Below, in pieces: positions 1-7,114 of a stretch of 11,422 nt of DNA (position 1 is its first letter; the number at the start of each line of letters is the position of its first letter). The notes below the pieces were generated by a model. It did not search any database, was not told where the DNA came from, and worked only from the letters and a program-made list of their open reading frames with translations. The position numbers and the translations under genes are program-made. The stretch is from CAZDRI01 sp964508055 (GTDB taxonomy: Bacteria; Pseudomonadota; Gammaproteobacteria; PS1; Pseudothioglobaceae), in the NCBI GenBank assembly GCA_964508055.1, contig CAZDRI010000037.1:1-11422 (forward strand), given 5' to 3'.

Positions 1-53
1 ATTGATATTTTATTTACTTAAATCAATAAGTTGTGAATTATTCAGGTTGGACT

Positions 54-133
54 ACATAATATCACAGACAGTAAAAAACAAAGTGAGGAATGAGCGACGC
101 TTTTTACTTTCCAAGTGCGTGTGCTTGTTATAA
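54..133 (-). other. attC-like recombination site downstream of cupin gene (imperfect)
   Basis: Right after the cupin stop codon the minus strand reads TTATAACAAGC, like the start of an attC site. The region folds as a long imperfect hairpin. On the plus strand ATAA (56-59) pairs with TTAT (128-131), CACA (63-66) with TGTG (120-123), and AGTAAAAA (70-77) with TTTTTACT (101-108), leaving a 23-nt loop at 78-100. The far core is ATTATGT instead of GTTRRRY, so the essential GTT triplet appears lost and the site may no longer recombine. An alternative R' is the only GTT downstream on this strand (GTTTTTT, ending near 73), but its arms pair badly. Identification rests mainly on position and on the R'' match. 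Confidence 0.45.
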
Positions 134-137
134 GGTA

Positions 138-503
138 TTAAACCCATGCTTCATTTTCTACAGTAAACTCGCCACCTTTATCTCCAGTATTTTTTACTCC
201 TCGCGGTTCAATTAATAGTATTTTTACTTCTTCTTCAGCATAAGGCTTATGCTCAACCCCTTTGGATACAACAAACATCTCTCCATCCGTCAATTCTACT
301 TGGCCATCTCTAAAATCTATGCGGAGTTTACCTTCTAAGACTATGAATGTTTCGTCAGTATCTTTGTGGTCGTGCCACACAAAATCGCCTTTAATTTTTG
401 CAATTTTGAATTGGTAATCATTCATCTCTGCAATAATTTTTGGCGTCCATTGCTCGTCAAAGAGTGAAAACTTATCTTTAAAGTTTAATGCTTTGTAATT
501 CAT
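138..503 (-). CDS. Small single-domain cupin protein
   Basis: This is a 121-residue protein made of one cupin beta-barrel, of the cupin_2 kind. Motif 1 is present as G39, H44, H46, E51 and G58, and motif 2 as G74 and H85. H44, H46, E51 and H85 are the expected metal ligands. The proline normally found in motif 2 (VPxGxxH) is replaced by S80-K81. Such stand-alone cupins are soluble and cytoplasmic. They include sugar isomerases, dioxygenases and many proteins of unknown substrate, so no reaction can be assigned. The start ATG lies 21 nt after an integron recombination point and has an AAAGAGA ribosome-binding site. The gene is flanked by attC sites, so it is best read as cassette cargo. Expression may rely on read-through from upstream, since no promoter is evident. 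Confidence 0.85.
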   Translation of the reverse strand: MNYKALNFKDKFSLFDEQWTPKIIAEMNDYQFKIAKIKGDFVWHDHKDTDETFIVLEGKLRIDFRDGQVELTDGEMFVVSKGVEHKPYAEEEVKILLIEPRGVKNTGDKGGEFTVENEAWV

Positions 504-518
504 AATTCTCTTTATGCC

Positions 519-575
519 TCATAACAATTAAACTCAGCAACAGCGTTATCTGTCCGCTGGAGTGCTTTGTTAGGT
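519..575 (-). other. Integron attC site (57 bp) between protease and cupin genes
   Basis: All parts of a classical attC can be placed, in minus-strand order. R'' is ACCTAAC (575-569, matching RYYYAAC), followed by a 5-nt spacer. L'' is at 563-556, a 17-nt centre at 555-539, L' at 538-532, a 6-nt spacer, then R' GTTATGA (525-519). TAACAA (522-527) pairs with TTGTTA (567-572). ACTC-AGC (532-538) pairs with GCT-G-GAGT (556-563), leaving G559 unpaired. That extrahelical G lies on the plus strand, which is the attC bottom strand, where integrases need it. The central CAG/CTG can extend the stem. The protease gene's TAA stop sits inside R'', a common cassette arrangement. Total length 57 bp equals the short end of known attC sites. 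Confidence 0.85.
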
Positions 576-965
576 AATTGATTTTGCAATAGATGAAGCA
601 ATATTAGGGCTGTTTGGATTTACCACAACCTGTCTACTATTTGGTATAACTACTAAATCCATATCTTCCATTGGGATAGCCCCCAATAATACTTGATCTC
701 CCATAACTAAAGCTCCTGCAAACCCTACTCTGTTTGCATATTTAAGTTTTATTGGACCAACATATGGTACCATTTTCTTGCTACCATCAGCCAAAGTCAC
801 TTTTTTCTTATCAATTTCATCAAGTTTTAACTGGACTTGGATGTGTTCAGGAATACACAAATGTACTTCGCCTGTATCTGCTAAGGCATCAATTATTACA
901 GCCTTCAATTTCGGATTCTTTGGATTTTTAAGTTGAATTTTTGCGTTTGTTAATCCCATGACCAT
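570..965 (-). CDS. Clan AA (retropepsin-like) aspartic protease family protein
   Basis: The product is a small soluble protein of about 130 residues, the size of a single retropepsin-type subunit that would have to dimerise to form an active site. Numbered from ATG at 965, the catalytic-type motif A-D-T-G has its Asp at residue 30, followed by the CIPEH segment. A second family hallmark, LLGAIPMEDMDLVV, lies towards the C-terminus. This matches a bacterial family annotated as aspartyl protease but without a characterised substrate. The start is uncertain: TTG at 998, ATG at 965 and ATG at 959 are in frame. Family members typically begin Met-Gly-Leu, which favours 959 or 965; none has a good ribosome-binding site. 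The TAA stop lies within the attC R'' box. This is cassette cargo, with no link to gcvP implied. Confidence 0.8.
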   Translation of the reverse strand: MVMGLTNAKIQLKNPKNPKLKAVIIDALADTGEVHLCIPEHIQVQLKLDEIDKKKVTLADGSKKMVPYVGPIKLKYANRVGFAGALVMGDQVLLGAIPMEDMDLVVIPNSRQVVVNPNSPNIASSIAKSIT

Positions 966-1026
966 AATCTTCAGCTTCTTTAGCCTGCTTAATTGCAAAA
1001 ACGATGAAATATAAATTATCTAGCAT
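928..1026 (-). CDS. Possible 32-residue leader ORF overlapping the protease start
   Basis: A short frame opens with ATG at 1026, 13 nt after the GTTAGCC core, and runs 32 codons to TAA. It overlaps the start of the protease gene in another frame. The peptide begins MLDNLYFIVFAIKQ and has a charged C-terminal half with QAKEAEDYGHG. Its position fits the short leaders of integron cassettes, and its translation could carry ribosomes to the poorly signalled protease start. There is no clear ribosome-binding site before it, and I recognise no family. A chance ORF is quite possible. Confidence 0.25.
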   Translation of the reverse strand: MLDNLYFIVFAIKQAKEAEDYGHGINKRKNST

Positions 1027-1077
1027 ATTTATTGTTACGGCTAACTATTAATTAATTGCAATATTATATATCATATA

Positions 1078-3879
1078 TCATATATCAAATATAGATTCAT
1101 CAATATTAGGACAAGAGCAAAATAAATGTCTATCTCCATATACATTATCAACTCTTTTAATAGGCGGAAAATACTTCCATTTTCTTAAAGCTTTAACTGG
1201 ATAAAAAGCCTGCTTACGACTATAACAATGATTCCAATCTGAAGTTAATTCTTCTACCGTATGGGGTGCATTTTTAAGAGGATTATCTTCTTTATCCCAC
1301 ACCCCTTTTTTTATTTTTTCAATTTCTTTTTTTATGCTAATCATAGCTTGAATAAATCTATCTATTTCTGTTTTTGGTTCACTCTCAGTTGGCTCTATCA
1401 TTAATGTTCCAAGCACTGGAAAAGACATAGTTGGGGCATGAAAACTATAATCAATTAACCTTTTAGCAATGTCTTCCTCATTAATACCTGTTGAGGTTTT
1501 AATTTCCCTTAAATCTAAAATACATTCATGTGCTACATAGCCATTTTTTCCAGTATATAAAACTGGATAATATTCTTGTAAAGATTTTGCAATATAATTT
1601 GCATTTAAAATAGCTGTTGCAGTTGATTTTTTAAGTCCTTTTTTACCTAGAATAGAGATATATACATAAGATATTGGCAGTATGCTTGCACTACCATATT
1701 CACTTGCTGTTACTGCATTAGCATCTTTTACAAGAGGTGAGCCAGGTAGATATTTAGCTAAATGTTTTTTAACCCCAATAGGACCAACACCTGGTCCTCC
1801 TCCTCCGTGTGGGATAGCAAATGTTTTATGTAAATTAAAATGTGATACATCGCCACCAAATTTTGCAAATTTAGCATAACCTATCATAGCGTTTAAGTTT
1901 GCTCCATCAATATAAACTTGTCCGCCAAAACTATGAACTATATTACAAACCTCAACTACTCCTTCTTCAAACACTCCATGAGTTGATGGATAAGTAATCA
2001 TAATAACTGCAAGATTTTTTCTATGTAGGTATGCTTTTGTTTTTAAATCTTTTAAGTCTATATTGCCATCATTATCACATTTTATTATTACTACTTTCAT
2101 ACCTGCTAGGACAGCACTAGCTGGATTTGTTCCGTGGGCAGAACTTGGTATAAAACAAATATTACGCTTATTTTCACCATTAGCTATATAGTAATTCTTA
2201 ATAGTTAATAATCCAGAAAGTTCCCCTTGTGAACCTGCATTTGGTTGTAAAGACACAGCATCATAACCAGTTATTTTCTTAAGGCTTTCTTGTAATTCTA
2301 AAAATAATTGTTGGTAACCTAAAGTTTGCTCTTTTGGGGCATAAGGATGAATATTACTAAATTTATTAAATGTTATTGGATACATCTCTACAGCTGCATT
2401 TAATTTCATTGTGCATGAACCAAGTGCAATCATTGAGTTATTTAAAGCAATATCTTTATTTTCTAAATATTTAAAATAACGCATCATTGCAGTCTCACTT
2501 GTCAATTTATTAAAAATCGGATGCTTTAAATAATTATCATTTCTCAATAAATTATTATCTATTTCAGCATCTATAGAGCTTAGATTAACCTCAAATATAG
2601 CTGCTAATTTCTCTATGTCTTTATAAATAGTATTTTCATCAATAGATAAAGTTATTTTAGAATTTGCGTTTAAACGTAAATTTATTTTTTTAGCTAATGC
2701 CTTAGTATAAATTTTATTAGCATTAACAGTTTTTATAGTCAAAGTATCAAAGTAATTATTATTAAGCACTTCATAATTAGTCTCTTTAAGAGCATAAGCT
2801 AATATCCTAGTAAGTTTATTTATTCTATTGGCAATTTTTATTAAACCTTTTGGCTTATGATACATAGCATAAGCTGTGGCTAATATAGCTAATAAAACTT
2901 GGGAAGTACATATATTACTGGTTGCTTTATCACGACGAATATGCTGCTCTCTAGTTTGCAGAGCCATTCTATATGCTAGGTTATCATTTACATCTTTAGA
3001 AATCCCGATAATTCTTCCAGGAATTAAGCGTTTATAGTTATCTTTTGTTGCTAAATATGCGGCATGTGGTCCTCCAAATCCAAGAGGGATACCAAGTCTC
3101 TGAGTGCTTCCTACCACAACATCAGCATTAAACTCGCCTGGAGCTTTTAATAACAATAAAGATAATATATCTGCTACAACTACAGTCATTACATTATTAC
3201 TTTGAGCGGCAGTTATTATTTTTTTTAAATCTCTAATTTCTCCATAAGTATCTGGATATTGAATAACACAGGCAAAATAATCATTAAAATCAGTATTTTC
3301 AATATCATCTATAACTAACTTTATTCCCAAAGGTTTTGCTCTTGTTCTTAGGACATTAATTACTTGAGGGTGAGCATTAGCATCAGCTAAAAAACGCATA
3401 CTTTTATTTCTTATATTAGCTTTTTTACACATAAGCATTGCTTCTACAACAGCACTGGCTTCATCTAAAAGTGATGCATTTGCAATATCCATTTTTGTTA
3501 AGTCAATAATCATATGCTGAAAATTTAAAAGCATCTCTAATCTGCCTTGAGATATTTCTGCTTGATAAGGAGTGTATGCTGTATACCAGCTAGGGTTTTC
3601 TAATATATTTCTTTTAATTACTGCTGGCATAAAAGTATCGTAATAACCTTGACCAATATAAGTTTTATAAACTTTATTTTTATTAGCAATTTTTGTTATT
3701 TTTTTTAATATTTCTGCTTCAGTTAAACCTTTTTTTAAATCTAACTTAGTGTCTATAATATCGTTAGGAATAGTCTTATAAATTAATTCATCAATAGAGC
3801 TAACTTTAAGTTTTGTTAGCATTTGTTTGATATCAGACTTTTTAAGTCCTATGTGTTTTTTTGTGAATTCTTTACTCAT
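1078..3879 (-). CDS. gcvP: Glycine dehydrogenase (decarboxylating), P-protein of glycine cleavage system
   Basis: This is the PLP enzyme that decarboxylates glycine and passes the aminomethyl group to the lipoyl arm of GcvH, in the cytoplasm. At 933 residues it is the single-chain form, carrying both the N-terminal (inactive half) and C-terminal aminotransferase-fold domains that are separate proteins in many other bacteria. The PLP lysine is K685 in the NLHKTF motif, followed by the glycine-rich loop HGGGGPG (691-697). GSCTMK is at 487-492 and a SSAHGTNPASA motif follows in the second half. The N-terminus (TKKHIG) is typical and the length is normal. The start overlaps the ruvB stop by 8 nt (ATGAGTAA), so translation is coupled. 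The partner genes gcvT and gcvH are not in the window. The stop lies 33 nt before the integron cassette junction. Confidence 0.97.
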   Translation of the reverse strand: MSKEFTKKHIGLKKSDIKQMLTKLKVSSIDELIYKTIPNDIIDTKLDLKKGLTEAEILKKITKIANKNKVYKTYIGQGYYDTFMPAVIKRNILENPSWYTAYTPYQAEISQGRLEMLLNFQHMIIDLTKMDIANASLLDEASAVVEAMLMCKKANIRNKSMRFLADANAHPQVINVLRTRAKPLGIKLVIDDIENTDFNDYFACVIQYPDTYGEIRDLKKIITAAQSNNVMTVVVADILSLLLLKAPGEFNADVVVGSTQRLGIPLGFGGPHAAYLATKDNYKRLIPGRIIGISKDVNDNLAYRMALQTREQHIRRDKATSNICTSQVLLAILATAYAMYHKPKGLIKIANRINKLTRILAYALKETNYEVLNNNYFDTLTIKTVNANKIYTKALAKKINLRLNANSKITLSIDENTIYKDIEKLAAIFEVNLSSIDAEIDNNLLRNDNYLKHPIFNKLTSETAMMRYFKYLENKDIALNNSMIALGSCTMKLNAAVEMYPITFNKFSNIHPYAPKEQTLGYQQLFLELQESLKKITGYDAVSLQPNAGSQGELSGLLTIKNYYIANGENKRNICFIPSSAHGTNPASAVLAGMKVVIIKCDNDGNIDLKDLKTKAYLHRKNLAVIMITYPSTHGVFEEGVVEVCNIVHSFGGQVYIDGANLNAMIGYAKFAKFGGDVSHFNLHKTFAIPHGGGGPGVGPIGVKKHLAKYLPGSPLVKDANAVTASEYGSASILPISYVYISILGKKGLKKSTATAILNANYIAKSLQEYYPVLYTGKNGYVAHECILDLREIKTSTGINEEDIAKRLIDYSFHAPTMSFPVLGTLMIEPTESEPKTEIDRFIQAMISIKKEIEKIKKGVWDKEDNPLKNAPHTVEELTSDWNHCYSRKQAFYPVKALRKWKYFPPIKRVDNVYGDRHLFCSCPNIDESIFDI

Positions 3880-4906
3880 TATTCTGATTAAATAATTTTG
3901 GATTTGGTAATTTTAAGTTTAAAAAATCATAAGTTAAATTAGTTACCACCCGACCTCTTGGAGTGCGCATTAAAAAACCTTTTTGAATAAGATATGGCTC
4001 TACCATATCTTCTAATGTTCCTTTATCTTCGCCAATAGCAGTAGCTAAAGTATTTATACCTGCAGGACCTCCACTAAACTTATTTACTAAAGTAGAAAGA
4101 AAGTTCCTATCCAAAATATCTAAGCCTTTGGCATCTACTTTTAGCATATCTAACGCTTTATCAGCTATATTTTTATTAATAGAACCATCACTTTTTACAT
4201 CAGCAAAATCTCTAACTCTGCGTAATAGGCGATTGGCTATTCTTGGAGTGCCTCTAGAGCGTTTTGCAATTTCTTTAGCACCGTAGTTATCTATCTTAAT
4301 TTGTAAAATATTAGCTGATCTTTTAATTATCTCGCATAAATCAGAAATATTATAAAATTCTAGTCTTTGCACAATTCCAAAGCGGTCTCTTAAAGGGGAT
4401 GTTAGCATTCCTGCTCTAGTAGTAGCACCAATTAAGCTAAATCTTGGTAAATCAATTTGCACAGAATGAGCAGCCACGCCTTCTCCAACTAATATATCTA
4501 ATTTAAAATCTTCTAATGCTGGATATAGAATTTCCTCTACATTTGGATTTAGCCTATGTATTTCATCAATAAAGAGCACCTCATTTTCTTCTAATTTAGT
4601 CAATATTGCTGCTAAATCTCCTGCTTTTTCTAAAACTGGTCCTGATGTTTGTCTTATACTAGTGCCCATTTCGTTTGCTATTACATTTGCTAGTGTTGTT
4701 TTACCTAAGCCTGGAGGACCATATATAAGACAGTGGTCTAGAGTTTCTAAACGCTTTTTAGCTGCTGTTACAAATAATGATATTTGTTTTTTTACATTAT
4801 CTTGACCAATATAATCTTTTAGAAATTTTGGTCTTATAGGAGATGATATTGCAATATCATCATTTTGTTGAATATTAGCATTGTTTAATCTATCTATTTC
4901 TATCAT
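3872..4906 (-). CDS. ruvB: Holliday junction branch migration DNA helicase RuvB
   Basis: This AAA+ motor of the RuvAB complex drives branch migration of Holliday junctions during recombination and repair. At 344 residues it has the usual length. Walker A is GPPGLGKTT at 63-71 and Walker B is LFIDEIHR with D114-E115. Sensor 1 is GATTRAG at 160-166, and the LRDRFG segment at 172-177 carries the arginine finger. The GTPRIANRLLRR sensor 2 region follows, then a C-terminal winged helix ending with PRGRVVT. The start overlaps the lolB stop by 4 nt (ATGA) and the end overlaps the gcvP start by 8 nt. RuvA and RuvC, usually next door, are absent, so they must be encoded elsewhere or lost. Confidence 0.98.
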   Translation of the reverse strand: MIEIDRLNNANIQQNDDIAISSPIRPKFLKDYIGQDNVKKQISLFVTAAKKRLETLDHCLIYGPPGLGKTTLANVIANEMGTSIRQTSGPVLEKAGDLAAILTKLEENEVLFIDEIHRLNPNVEEILYPALEDFKLDILVGEGVAAHSVQIDLPRFSLIGATTRAGMLTSPLRDRFGIVQRLEFYNISDLCEIIKRSANILQIKIDNYGAKEIAKRSRGTPRIANRLLRRVRDFADVKSDGSINKNIADKALDMLKVDAKGLDILDRNFLSTLVNKFSGGPAGINTLATAIGEDKGTLEDMVEPYLIQKGFLMRTPRGRVVTNLTYDFLNLKLPNPKLFNQNNE

Positions 4907-5412
4907 TTGAATTTTAAGTTATAAACATTTAGCTTAAGTTCTATATTTTTTTTTAAATTAGTTAGAGTTATTTTTTTCGCCACTTTAAATCCTTGAATAA
5001 TTTTATATGTTATGTATTTAACATTCCATTCATTTTCTAGTTTACCATTAGTTAAAAAAATAACCTTAGCTAAATGCTTAGTTGGTAAAAACCAGCCATA
5101 TTCTTTAAGCATCCAATCTTTGAAATTTAAGTTTATAGCTTTATTATTGACATATAAATTACTATCATTTTTTCGTATCTCAAAAGATGATAATGCTAAA
5201 GGGGCTGTCAAAGTAAAGTTAAAATCATCATACTCTTGTCGCCAATTAAAACTACCAGATTTATACTCGTTATTAGCTTTAATAGCTATTTGTCCATCTA
5301 TATCCCATTTATATGGTAATTTATTAAGAGTTTTTTTTGTATGGATATTTTTATCTAAAGAGCAGGAAAGCAAACTTACTAATACTAAAAATAAAAAAGA
5401 AGTTTTTATCAT
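4903..5412 (-). CDS. lolB: Outer-membrane lipoprotein receptor LolB
   Basis: LolB takes lipoproteins from the periplasmic carrier LolA and inserts them into the inner leaflet of the outer membrane. The 169-residue precursor starts with a lipoprotein signal peptide. After K3 comes a hydrophobic stretch and the lipobox LLSC, with C17 as the lipidated cysteine. The mature part has the LolB pattern: a WDIDGQIAI strand, a G-x-F-x-W segment (SGSFNWRQ), LTAPLALSS, and a conserved GWFLP stretch. It is shorter than the E. coli protein (about 207 residues) but complete. Identification also rests on position: lolB commonly sits beside hemA, divergently transcribed, and often behind a TPR gene, exactly as here. 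The start overlaps the TPR stop by 4 nt. Confidence 0.85.
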   Translation of the reverse strand: MIKTSFLFLVLVSLLSCSLDKNIHTKKTLNKLPYKWDIDGQIAIKANNEYKSGSFNWRQEYDDFNFTLTAPLALSSFEIRKNDSNLYVNNKAINLNFKDWMLKEYGWFLPTKHLAKVIFLTNGKLENEWNVKYITYKIIQGFKVAKKITLTNLKKNIELKLNVYNLKFK

Positions 5413-7052
5413 TTATTATTGCTGTTTTTATTTTTTATTTCTCTTATTTTATCTAATATTGTTTTATAATCTTTACTTTCTTTAAGGGCTTTGTTCCATA
5501 TCTTTTCTGCATTTTTATATTTTTTTGCATGCCATAAAACTTCTCCAAAGGTGATAGCTATAGTTTCACTGTTTGGGTTAAGTCTATATGATTTTTCTAA
5601 CAAATTTAATGATTTTCTTACATTTCCCTCTTGCTTATAGTATATATAGCCTAAAGTTTCCATAATATCAGCAGCTTGGCTTGGTGAACTTTTTAATTTA
5701 AGCTCTAAATACTTTTTAATCTTAGGCAATAAATCTGAATCTTTGTCCAATAATAATGCTACTTTTTTTATTAAACTAAAGTTTTCAAAAAAAAACAGTG
5801 CTTCTCCGCCTTTTTTTATATCTTCTAGAAATCCAACTTTATCACCTTTTTTTTCTTTAATTAGAGCTTTTAGAATAAATAATTCCAACTCATGCGGACG
5901 CTTTAATGTTTCTTTATCATAAATACCAAAATCAATTAAAGTTTTAACCTTAAAACTATTTAGATTAAGATTTTCAGGATCCAAATTATCAAAAGGTTTA
6001 TCATTAAGACCATATTTGTCAATGTATTGCAGTCTATTATAAGCTTTAATTTTAAAATCGCCTTCAACTTTTGAATACCACTTTACAGCTTCTTCATAAT
6101 TTTTTAAATGTTCATTTATACGACCTAAATAATAGTATTCTTTATAAGGTTTTTTCTTTTCTTTAATTACTTTAACATAATATTTTTTAGCAAGATTATA
6201 GAATTTTTGTTTATATAAAACTTTTGCCAATGCTGAGAATGTGAATAAACTACCTCCCTTAGCTAGCACTCCGTTGAGGACTTTATAAGCTTCATCTAGT
6301 TCATTATTATTAATTAGTATTAGTGAATAAAGATTTAATAAATCCACATCATCATCTGTATAAGTTTTAAAATAATAATTAAAAACTGCTTTGGCTTCAG
6401 CATGCTTTTCAAATTTTTGCATTAAACTTATATAAGAAATAACATACTTTTTCCTATCAGTTGTTTTAGATAAAACATCTTTTAGAGTTTTAAACGCATT
6501 ATTTTCATTATTATTTAGTAAGTCTACTAAAGATTCTATAAATTTAAACTCTAATCTTTCTTCAGGAGAATCAAACCTTAAATCAATTAGAATTTTTTTA
6601 TACCATTTACCATAATCTATAATATAAAGCCCATTAGCAATATTCACATATTTATCTTTAGTTTTTAATTTTAAATATTCTAATAAATATTCTATTGCAA
6701 TTTTATAAGAGATATTTTTATATTCTAACAAGCCTAACAATAGTATAAATTCTGGTCTCTTAAGTTCAGAGATTATAGTTTTAATAACCTTTTTGGCTGA
6801 TTTTATTTTGTTATTATTTACTAGTATTTTGTATACTTTTATAAATAAATCAACATTTTTAGTCTTCTTAGCTTCTTTTAAGTAATAAGCTATGCTTTCC
6901 ATATACTCTTCTTTTTCTTCAGCAAAATAATCAGAGGTTAAATAAATAACATCAGAAATATTAGTATTTTTAGCAGTATTATTTTCTGCTTGAACAGAAA
7001 AAGAAGTAATTATTATGACAATAAAAGTGATAAACACATTTTTTAACAACAT
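5409..7052 (-). CDS. Exported tetratricopeptide-repeat protein
   Basis: This 547-residue protein has a Sec signal peptide (about residues 1-22, hydrophobic core after K4, likely cleavage after VQA) and no other clear membrane segment, so it should act in the periplasm. The mature part is largely helical. Two stretches look like TPR pairs: about 275-330 (LGRINEHLKNYEEAVKWYSKV) and about 462-525 (LGYIYYKQ followed by LWHAKKYKNAEKIWNKAL). The rest shows weaker helical repeats. It corresponds in position to the TPR gene that precedes lolB in many gammaproteobacteria. There it is presumed to help with outer-membrane assembly or lipoproteins, but no precise role is established from the sequence. 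It is the first gene of a four-gene overlapping run and is divergent from hemA. No strong ribosome-binding site precedes the ATG. Confidence 0.85.
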   Translation of the reverse strand: MLLKNVFITFIVIIITSFSVQAENNTAKNTNISDVIYLTSDYFAEEKEEYMESIAYYLKEAKKTKNVDLFIKVYKILVNNNKIKSAKKVIKTIISELKRPEFILLLGLLEYKNISYKIAIEYLLEYLKLKTKDKYVNIANGLYIIDYGKWYKKILIDLRFDSPEERLEFKFIESLVDLLNNNENNAFKTLKDVLSKTTDRKKYVISYISLMQKFEKHAEAKAVFNYYFKTYTDDDVDLLNLYSLILINNNELDEAYKVLNGVLAKGGSLFTFSALAKVLYKQKFYNLAKKYYVKVIKEKKKPYKEYYYLGRINEHLKNYEEAVKWYSKVEGDFKIKAYNRLQYIDKYGLNDKPFDNLDPENLNLNSFKVKTLIDFGIYDKETLKRPHELELFILKALIKEKKGDKVGFLEDIKKGGEALFFFENFSLIKKVALLLDKDSDLLPKIKKYLELKLKSSPSQAADIMETLGYIYYKQEGNVRKSLNLLEKSYRLNPNSETIAITFGEVLWHAKKYKNAEKIWNKALKESKDYKTILDKIREIKNKNSNNK

Positions 7053-7072
7053 ATTTAATTATGTTTTTATAA

Positions 7073-7093
7073 TTTGGTATATATCATACCAAA
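7073..7093. promoter_or_regulatory. Operator-like palindrome in TPR/hemA divergent region
   Basis: TTTGGTAT (7073-7080) and ATACCAAA (7086-7093) form a perfect inverted repeat with 8-bp arms and a 5-bp centre. It lies 20 bp upstream of the TPR start on one side and just upstream of a hemA -10 box on the other. A dimeric regulator bound here could affect both transcripts. No known regulator consensus is recognised. In DNA this AT-rich a chance palindrome cannot be ruled out. Confidence 0.4.
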
Positions 7094-7114
7094 ATAATAG
7101 CATGATAGTTGCTG

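Larger units (their letters stand above)
54..524 (-). mobile_element. Integron-type gene cassette 2 (cupin cassette)
   Basis: This is one gene plus its downstream recombination site, in the layout of an integron cassette. Reading the minus strand, it begins at the TT of a GTT core (cut between 525 and 524), has a 21-nt leader with a purine-rich ribosome-binding site, then the cupin gene, then an attC-like hairpin. The cassette's own 5' core (GTTATGA) is complementary at six of seven positions to its own R'' box TTATAAC (133-127), as expected if the two were joined in a free circle. The left end is uncertain because the last core reads ATTATGT rather than GTTRRRY. The cassette looks richer in G+C than the chromosomal genes beside it. 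No integrase gene is in the window. Confidence 0.6.
525..1044 (-). mobile_element. Integron-type gene cassette 1 (aspartic protease cassette)
   Basis: This 520-bp unit starts at the TT of a GTTAGCC core (1045-1039) and ends at the G of the attC core at 525. It carries one recognisable gene and the 57-bp attC. The cassette's own 5' core GTTAGCC is complementary to the CTAAC part of its R'' box ACCTAAC, fitting a single excisable unit. The right edge lies only 33 nt after the gcvP stop, and no attC, attI or integrase gene separates them. The cassette therefore appears inserted directly beside a chromosomal gene, either at a secondary site or as the remnant of a larger array. The orientation is the same as gcvP, so read-through from gcvP could express it. 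Confidence 0.65.

Noticed and set aside
1034..1045. attI-like pair of inverted cores (GTTA...TAAC)
   Set aside because: The two cores are only 4 bp apart and no other attI feature or integrase gene is present, so only the single GTTAGCC core is used as a cassette boundary.
1682..1879. Plus-strand ORF of 65 codons
   Set aside because: It lies wholly antisense to the conserved GcvP region around the PLP lysine; the proline-rich product is the reverse reading of the glycine-rich loop.
5012..5485. Plus-strand ORF of 157 codons with hydrophobic end
   Set aside because: It is antisense to lolB and the end of the TPR gene, both of which have family or signal-peptide support and overlap neatly; the hydrophobic residues come from AT-rich antisense codons.
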